A stretch of DNA of 16,882 bases from an uncultured Oscillibacter sp. (GTDB lineage: Bacteria > Bacillota_A > Clostridia > Oscillospirales > Oscillospiraceae). The stretch lies in assembly GCA_948902155.1 (NCBI GenBank), contig CAQVQZ010000022.1, positions 1-16,882 of the forward strand, given 5' to 3'. The notes beneath the pieces are model-generated. The model made no database searches and was not told the DNA's origin. It worked only from the letters and a program-made list of their open reading frames with translations. The translations under genes and the position numbers were made by a program. Positions 14,146 through 16,882 of this stretch are shown piece after piece. The stretch's first letter is position 1; each line of letters starts with the position of its first letter.

Positions 14146-14186
14146 CAGGACGCCCGGAGGCCCTCCTCCCGGCGTCCTGCTTTTTT
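14146..14186 (+). terminator. Intrinsic terminator after fhs
   Basis: CAGGACGCC (14146-14154) pairs perfectly with GGCGTCCTG (14171-14179), and after one C comes a run of six T (14181-14186). It ends the fhs transcript just before the convergent minus-strand gene that stops at 14189. In the reverse direction the T run is poor. Confidence 0.88.
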
Positions 14187-14188
14187 GT

Positions 14189-14854
14189 TCATCCCCCATA
14201 CTCCACATTCCCGATCACATACCGTTCCACCTCGCTCCGCGCGATTTCCGCTCCCTCCGCGTCGTACCCGACGGCCACGGTATGGATATTCTGGTATCTC
14301 CAGTCCACCGGATACTCCCGTATCAAGAAATACCGGCTCCCATCCCGTTCCATCCACTCCGCCTCCTCGCTGGTCCAGGAAAACACGGTACGCGCTTCCC
14401 CTCCAACGGCATTCCAATCCACATACTGAAACGATACCTCGACCCTTGCGATCTCCGGGTCGTCCACCCTTCCAAACACATAGAACAGCCTCGGGTTCTC
14501 CCTCTTCGCCAGGCTCATCCACCCGCACCAGAGCGGCCCATCCCCGGAGCAGTCCAGGGCCACGCCGGGGTAGTCCACCCATCCGAACAGCCCCAGCCTC
14601 ACATCGCTGAGCATCACCGCGTTCGCATTCCCCGACAGATAGATCACCCGGTTCCAAGTGATTTCCCCCGGCCAGTCCCGGCGGAGGACGGCGGTCCTTC
14701 CCGTGCCCTCCCGCTCCTCCAAGCGCCGCAAAGCCTGAAACGGGAACAGCAGCCCCACCAGCAGAATATGGTTCACCAGAAACAGCGTCGCCGCCGCCAG
14801 CAAGACCCGCCGCAGCGCCTTCCCCTTCCGGGCGCTCAGCCGTTTTTTTCTCAT
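14189..14854 (-). CDS. Membrane-anchored protein of unknown function, third gene of the padR operon
   Basis: The 221-residue product has a strongly basic N-terminus (MRKKRLSARKGKALRR), one hydrophobic segment (about 17-38) and a mostly beta-rich, Trp-rich domain presumably outside the membrane. I do not recognise the family. The start is the ATG at 14854, which overlaps the stop of the preceding gene (ATGA) and follows GGAGGGGGAG; an in-frame extension to 15013 only reads through the upstream gene in the wrong register. Translational coupling to the HAAS-like gene and shared PadR control indicate that the two membrane proteins work together, perhaps as a small envelope-stress or signalling pair; this is inference. 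It converges on fhs, with its stop two bases from the fhs terminator. Confidence 0.8.
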   Translation of the reverse strand: MRKKRLSARKGKALRRVLLAAATLFLVNHILLVGLLFPFQALRRLEEREGTGRTAVLRRDWPGEITWNRVIYLSGNANAVMLSDVRLGLFGWVDYPGVALDCSGDGPLWCGWMSLAKRENPRLFYVFGRVDDPEIARVEVSFQYVDWNAVGGEARTVFSWTSEEAEWMERDGSRYFLIREYPVDWRYQNIHTVAVGYDAEGAEIARSEVERYVIGNVEYGG

Positions 14855-15603
14855 GACTCCCCCTCCTTCGGCAGCGGCACCCGAATCTGTCCCTCGTCTC
14901 CGAACTGGCGATAGCGCAGGGTCAAAAATTCGTCCCCTTCCTCCACCGCCGCGTAGCGTGCGCCGCTCCGGAACATGTAGTTCCCCCCGCTCACTCCGCC
15001 GGGGACCTGGCACTCCGCCCCCCGCTGGTCCTCCAGCTCGATTCCGTTGATGACATTCACCGAAACGATGCCTCCCGGGAAGCGGTCATAGCTGGCCAAA
15101 AGCAGCTCCGCCCGCAGCTCCTCGCTGCCCTCCATGCGCCCCACGCTGACCCGGACCACCCGCAGCACGTCGTTTCCCACCGGCACGCGGATATTCACGT
15201 TTTCCACCGCGTCTCTCTCGTAAAGCGTCGTCCACGCCTCCGGAACCGGATTCTCCCGCCACCGCACCAGCAGCCCGTCCCAAAAGAAGCTCAAAATCCC
15301 CACATTTGCCACGGCCTGCAAGCACAGCACCGCCGTCAGCGCCACGGCGGCCCTTCCCAGCCAGAGCCACCCGCGCTCCCGGCCCCGGTACTGCTTCGCC
15401 ATTTCCCGCCCGATCTCCGCCGGGTCCCCCATGGCTTCCAGGCACCGTTCCTCCGCCAGCTCCGGATTCCACCCCATCTCCAGCAGGACCTCCATCCGGT
15501 CCTCGATGTGCTCCTCCAGCTCCTGCCGGACGGCCTCCCGCTCGTCCCAGGTCAGCCTGGTCAAGGGCAGCAGCACCCGGTCCGTAAACTCCCGCCGGGT
15601 CAT
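14851..15603 (-). CDS. Membrane protein with permease-prefix/HAAS-like N-terminal domain
   Basis: The 250-residue protein begins with a cytoplasmic helical domain (about 1-75) of the kind usually encoded next to PadR regulators (permease prefix domain 1 / DUF1700-HAAS type). It shows ER..VRQELEEHIEDR at about 21-36, then LEMGWNPELAEERCLEAMGDPAEIG at about 41-65. One hydrophobic span follows (about 79-107), then an extracytoplasmic domain of about 140 residues with no motif I recognise. The ATG at 15603 overlaps the padR stop by four bases (ATGA) and its own stop overlaps the next gene in the same way, so the three genes are translationally coupled. In related systems PadR represses such genes until a membrane or antibiotic-type signal appears; the signal here is unknown. 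Confidence 0.85.
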   Translation of the reverse strand: MTRREFTDRVLLPLTRLTWDEREAVRQELEEHIEDRMEVLLEMGWNPELAEERCLEAMGDPAEIGREMAKQYRGRERGWLWLGRAAVALTAVLCLQAVANVGILSFFWDGLLVRWRENPVPEAWTTLYERDAVENVNIRVPVGNDVLRVVRVSVGRMEGSEELRAELLLASYDRFPGGIVSVNVINGIELEDQRGAECQVPGGVSGGNYMFRSGARYAAVEEGDEFLTLRYRQFGDEGQIRVPLPKEGES

Positions 15604-15938
15604 AGCGCCTCCACCTCCGCGCCGCCCCGGAGCACGTCCTCAATGGCCCCGGCGTAGCGCCTCCAAGCGGACTCTTCCTCCCGCAGGGCCCCCTGTCCCT
15701 TGCGTGTCAAGTGATAATACTTCCGTACCCGTCCCGACGGAGCCTCCTGCCGGTAAGCCTCCACGAACCCCTCCTGTTCCAGCCCATGGAGCACCGGGTA
15801 CAGCGTCCCCTCCTTCATATCAAACGCATGGTTCGACCGTCTTGCCAGCTCCACGATCATCTGATACCCATACATATCCTCCTTCGCCAACAGCGACAAC
15901 ACCAACAGCCTCGTATGCTCCATCGCCTGCTTTTTCAT
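15600..15938 (-). CDS. PadR family transcriptional regulator
   Basis: The 112-residue product is a short PadR-type winged-helix repressor. After the first helix come LLVLSLLAKEDMYGYQM (11-27, with the YGYQ hallmark) and the recognition-helix region EGTLYPVLHGLEQEG (43-57). The beta-wing RVRKYYHLTRKG (70-81) follows, then a C-terminal dimerisation helix. The ATG at 15938 follows GGGGTGA at suitable spacing. It is the first gene of a three-gene overlapping operon and is driven by a perfect-consensus promoter overlapped by repeats (15950-15999), consistent with self-repression, as is usual for this family. The inducing ligand cannot be told from the sequence. Confidence 0.95.
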   Translation of the reverse strand: MKKQAMEHTRLLVLSLLAKEDMYGYQMIVELARRSNHAFDMKEGTLYPVLHGLEQEGFVEAYRQEAPSGRVRKYYHLTRKGQGALREEESAWRRYAGAIEDVLRGGAEVEAL

Positions 15939-15949
15939 AAGCTCACCCC

Positions 15950-15999
15950 ATACCTAGAATTTCTATGCATATTATACCTAGAGAAGCAAGGTATGTCAA
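15950..15999 (-). promoter_or_regulatory. Consensus promoter of the padR operon with overlapping operator-like repeats
   Basis: On the minus strand, TTGACA (15999-15994), 17 bases, and TATAAT (15976-15971) make a perfect sigma-A promoter. In plus-strand reading, ATACCT (15974-15979) and AGGTAT (15989-15994) form an inverted repeat with a nine-base centre spanning the spacer and touching both boxes. The nine-base ATACCTAGA occurs twice (15950-15958 and 15974-15982). A repressor bound here would block polymerase, so this is the likely PadR operator. The promoter is directly visible; the operator role is inferred. Confidence 0.8.
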
Positions 16000-16052
16000 C
16001 CAAAAAAATTTCGGATTACCTCCATGTCATTAAGTTGAGGAAAGTTTTCCTT

Positions 16053-16295
16053 ACCTCCCATGAAAAGGGAGGTAGCATTTGCATAGGGGGTCCCCGCAAA
16101 AGCGTTCGCTTTTGTGGGGAGAGGAGGAAGAAACGGAGCAGAGCGAAGTCCTCGCCGTCAGTCGGGGACGGAGTGGGCGGAGTTTCTTCCGACGACATGA
16201 CGGAGGGTTTCCTCCTCCAGATACTGCGGCAGTCTCCAGAGAAAAAACCCTCAGTCACCGCCTCCGGCGGTGCCAGCTCCCTTTTCAAGGGAGCC
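16053..16295. repeat. MITE-like intergenic element with hairpin-bearing terminal inverted repeats
   Basis: The ends of this roughly 243-base stretch are inverted copies of each other over about 25 bases (16053-16077 and 16271-16295, about 20 matches). Each copy is itself a hairpin of the form CTCCC-GAAAA-GGGAG. Between them lie further stems: a 13-bp stem with one G-T pair (16092-16104 with 16107-16119), ACTGC-G-GCAGT near 16224-16234, and CACCGCC/GGCGGTG near 16257-16273. GAGGGTTT near 16203 also pairs with AAACCCTC near 16245. It holds no credible gene; the frames across it are low-complexity. I associate such sequences with repeats in gut Clostridia, but copies elsewhere cannot be checked here. 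Together with the padR promoter on its left and the terminator on its right it accounts for the 537-base gap at 15939-16475; 16296-16422 shows nothing else recognisable. Confidence 0.6.
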
Positions 16296-16422
16296 AAGGC
16301 GATGGTGCTCCTAACATAATAACATTGCCTATTCCCTCTCATGCCATTACGCGCCCCAAAGAGCCTCCTTTTGAAATGCAAATCAATTATAGAAAACGAA
16401 GAAAACTAAAGACAAATGGTGC

Positions 16423-16453
16423 AAAAAGGACCACGGGCTTTCGCCCGTGGTCC
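16423..16453 (-). terminator. Intrinsic terminator of the pyruvate:ferredoxin oxidoreductase gene
   Basis: A perfect 11-bp stem, GGACCACGGGC (16428-16438) with GCCCGTGGTCC (16443-16453), has a four-base loop. In the minus-strand transcript it is followed by five T (16427-16423). It lies 22 bases past the stop codon. Confidence 0.93.
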
Positions 16454-16475
16454 TCTCTTACGCATTTCGCGGAGA

Positions 16476-16882
16476 TTACGCCTCGTACATCTCCTTGAGC
16501 TTGAGCAGGTGCTGATAGCGGTCCATAGCCGCCTTCTCGTTGCGCTGGAACAGCTCGCTGGCCCGGTCGGGGAACTCGCGGGTCAGGCGGCTGTAGCGGG
16601 CCTCGTTCATCAGGAACTCCTGATAGCCGCCCGCGGGCTCCTTGGAGTCCAGGGTGAACTTCGCGCCCTCAGCGGCGGGATTGAAGCGGAACAGGTTCCA
16701 ATAGCCGCACTCCACGGCCTTCTTCATCTCGGCCTGGCAGTTCATCATGCCGCCCTTGATGCTGTGCATCTCGCAGGGAGAATAGGCGATGATCAGGGAC
16801 GGGCCGGGATAAGCCTCGGCCTCCTGGATGGCCTTGAGGGTCTGGGCGGGGTTGGCGCCCATGGCCACCTGGGCCACGTAGA
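16476..16882 (-). CDS. nifJ: Pyruvate:ferredoxin (flavodoxin) oxidoreductase, C-terminal part only
   Basis: About 135 C-terminal residues are visible; the gene continues beyond the right edge. The enzyme oxidises pyruvate to acetyl-CoA and CO2, passing electrons to ferredoxin through thiamine diphosphate and iron-sulfur clusters; it is central to anaerobic Clostridia. The visible part matches the end of the long single-chain enzyme: YVAQVAMGANPAQTLKAI, then PSLIIAYSPCEMHSIKGGM with the conserved cysteine, then KKAVECGYWNLFRFNP and a C-terminal helical tail ending KLKEMYEA. The GTG at 16877 is an internal codon, not a start, because the conserved sequence runs on through it. The strong terminator at 16423-16453 shows that this is the last gene of its transcript. 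Confidence 0.93.
   Translation of the reverse strand, partial: YVAQVAMGANPAQTLKAIQEAEAYPGPSLIIAYSPCEMHSIKGGMMNCQAEMKKAVECGYWNLFRFNPAAEGAKFTLDSKEPAGGYQEFLMNEARYSRLTREFPDRASELFQRNEKAAMDRYQHLLKLKEMYEA

Noticed and set aside
16016..16381. Frames of 120-200 codons across the padR-nifJ gap on both strands
   Set aside because: They run through the palindromic repeat element, lack ribosome-binding sites and show no protein family.

Overview
The window looks like chromosomal DNA from a motile, strictly anaerobic, high-GC member of the Clostridia. The best guess is an Oscillospiraceae-type gut bacterium (Oscillibacter/Flavonifractor-like). The evidence is GC-rich coding sequence with Gram-positive ribosome-binding sites, the flgB-flgC-fliE-fliF-fliG-fliH gene order, a pyruvate:ferredoxin oxidoreductase, a formate--tetrahydrofolate ligase, and intergenic palindromic repeats of a kind I associate with gut Clostridia. 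The taxonomic call is inference; no rRNA or marker gene is present.

Left third (1-4963, all minus strand): the start of a flagellar basal-body operon, read from right to left: rod proteins FlgB and FlgC, the rod/MS-ring junction protein FliE, MS-ring FliF, switch protein FliG and the export regulator FliH, which runs off the left edge. FliF starts with TTG and overlaps fliG by 8 bases. A promoter for this operon lies about 250 bases upstream of flgB, leaving a long leader with mutually exclusive inverted repeats.

Centre (5485-10645, plus strand): divergent from the flagellar operon is a three-gene signalling operon. It encodes a REC-HD-GYP-PAS-like-GGDEF response regulator, able in principle both to make and to break cyclic-di-GMP, then a free-standing HPt phosphotransfer protein, then a membrane hybrid histidine kinase with two receiver domains. 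Together these make a complete His-Asp-His-Asp phosphorelay whose output is c-di-GMP. Its position back-to-back with the flagellar operon suggests control of the motile/sessile switch. A bidirectional terminator closes the operon.

Right third: two small minus-strand genes (an unrecognised coiled-coil-like protein and an AT-rich DUF3139-like membrane-anchored protein), a plus-strand DUF2200 gene, and a plus-strand fhs gene for formate--tetrahydrofolate ligase with its own terminator. Then comes a minus-strand operon of overlapping genes: a PadR repressor, a membrane protein with a permease-prefix/HAAS-like N-terminus, and a second membrane-anchored protein. It is driven by a perfect-consensus promoter overlapped by repeats that look like a PadR operator. 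A MITE-like palindromic repeat follows. The window ends in the C-terminal part of a pyruvate:ferredoxin oxidoreductase, with a strong terminator.

No rRNA, tRNA, CRISPR array, transposase or phage gene was seen. Many long open frames opposite or alongside the real genes are by-products of high GC and were left out.
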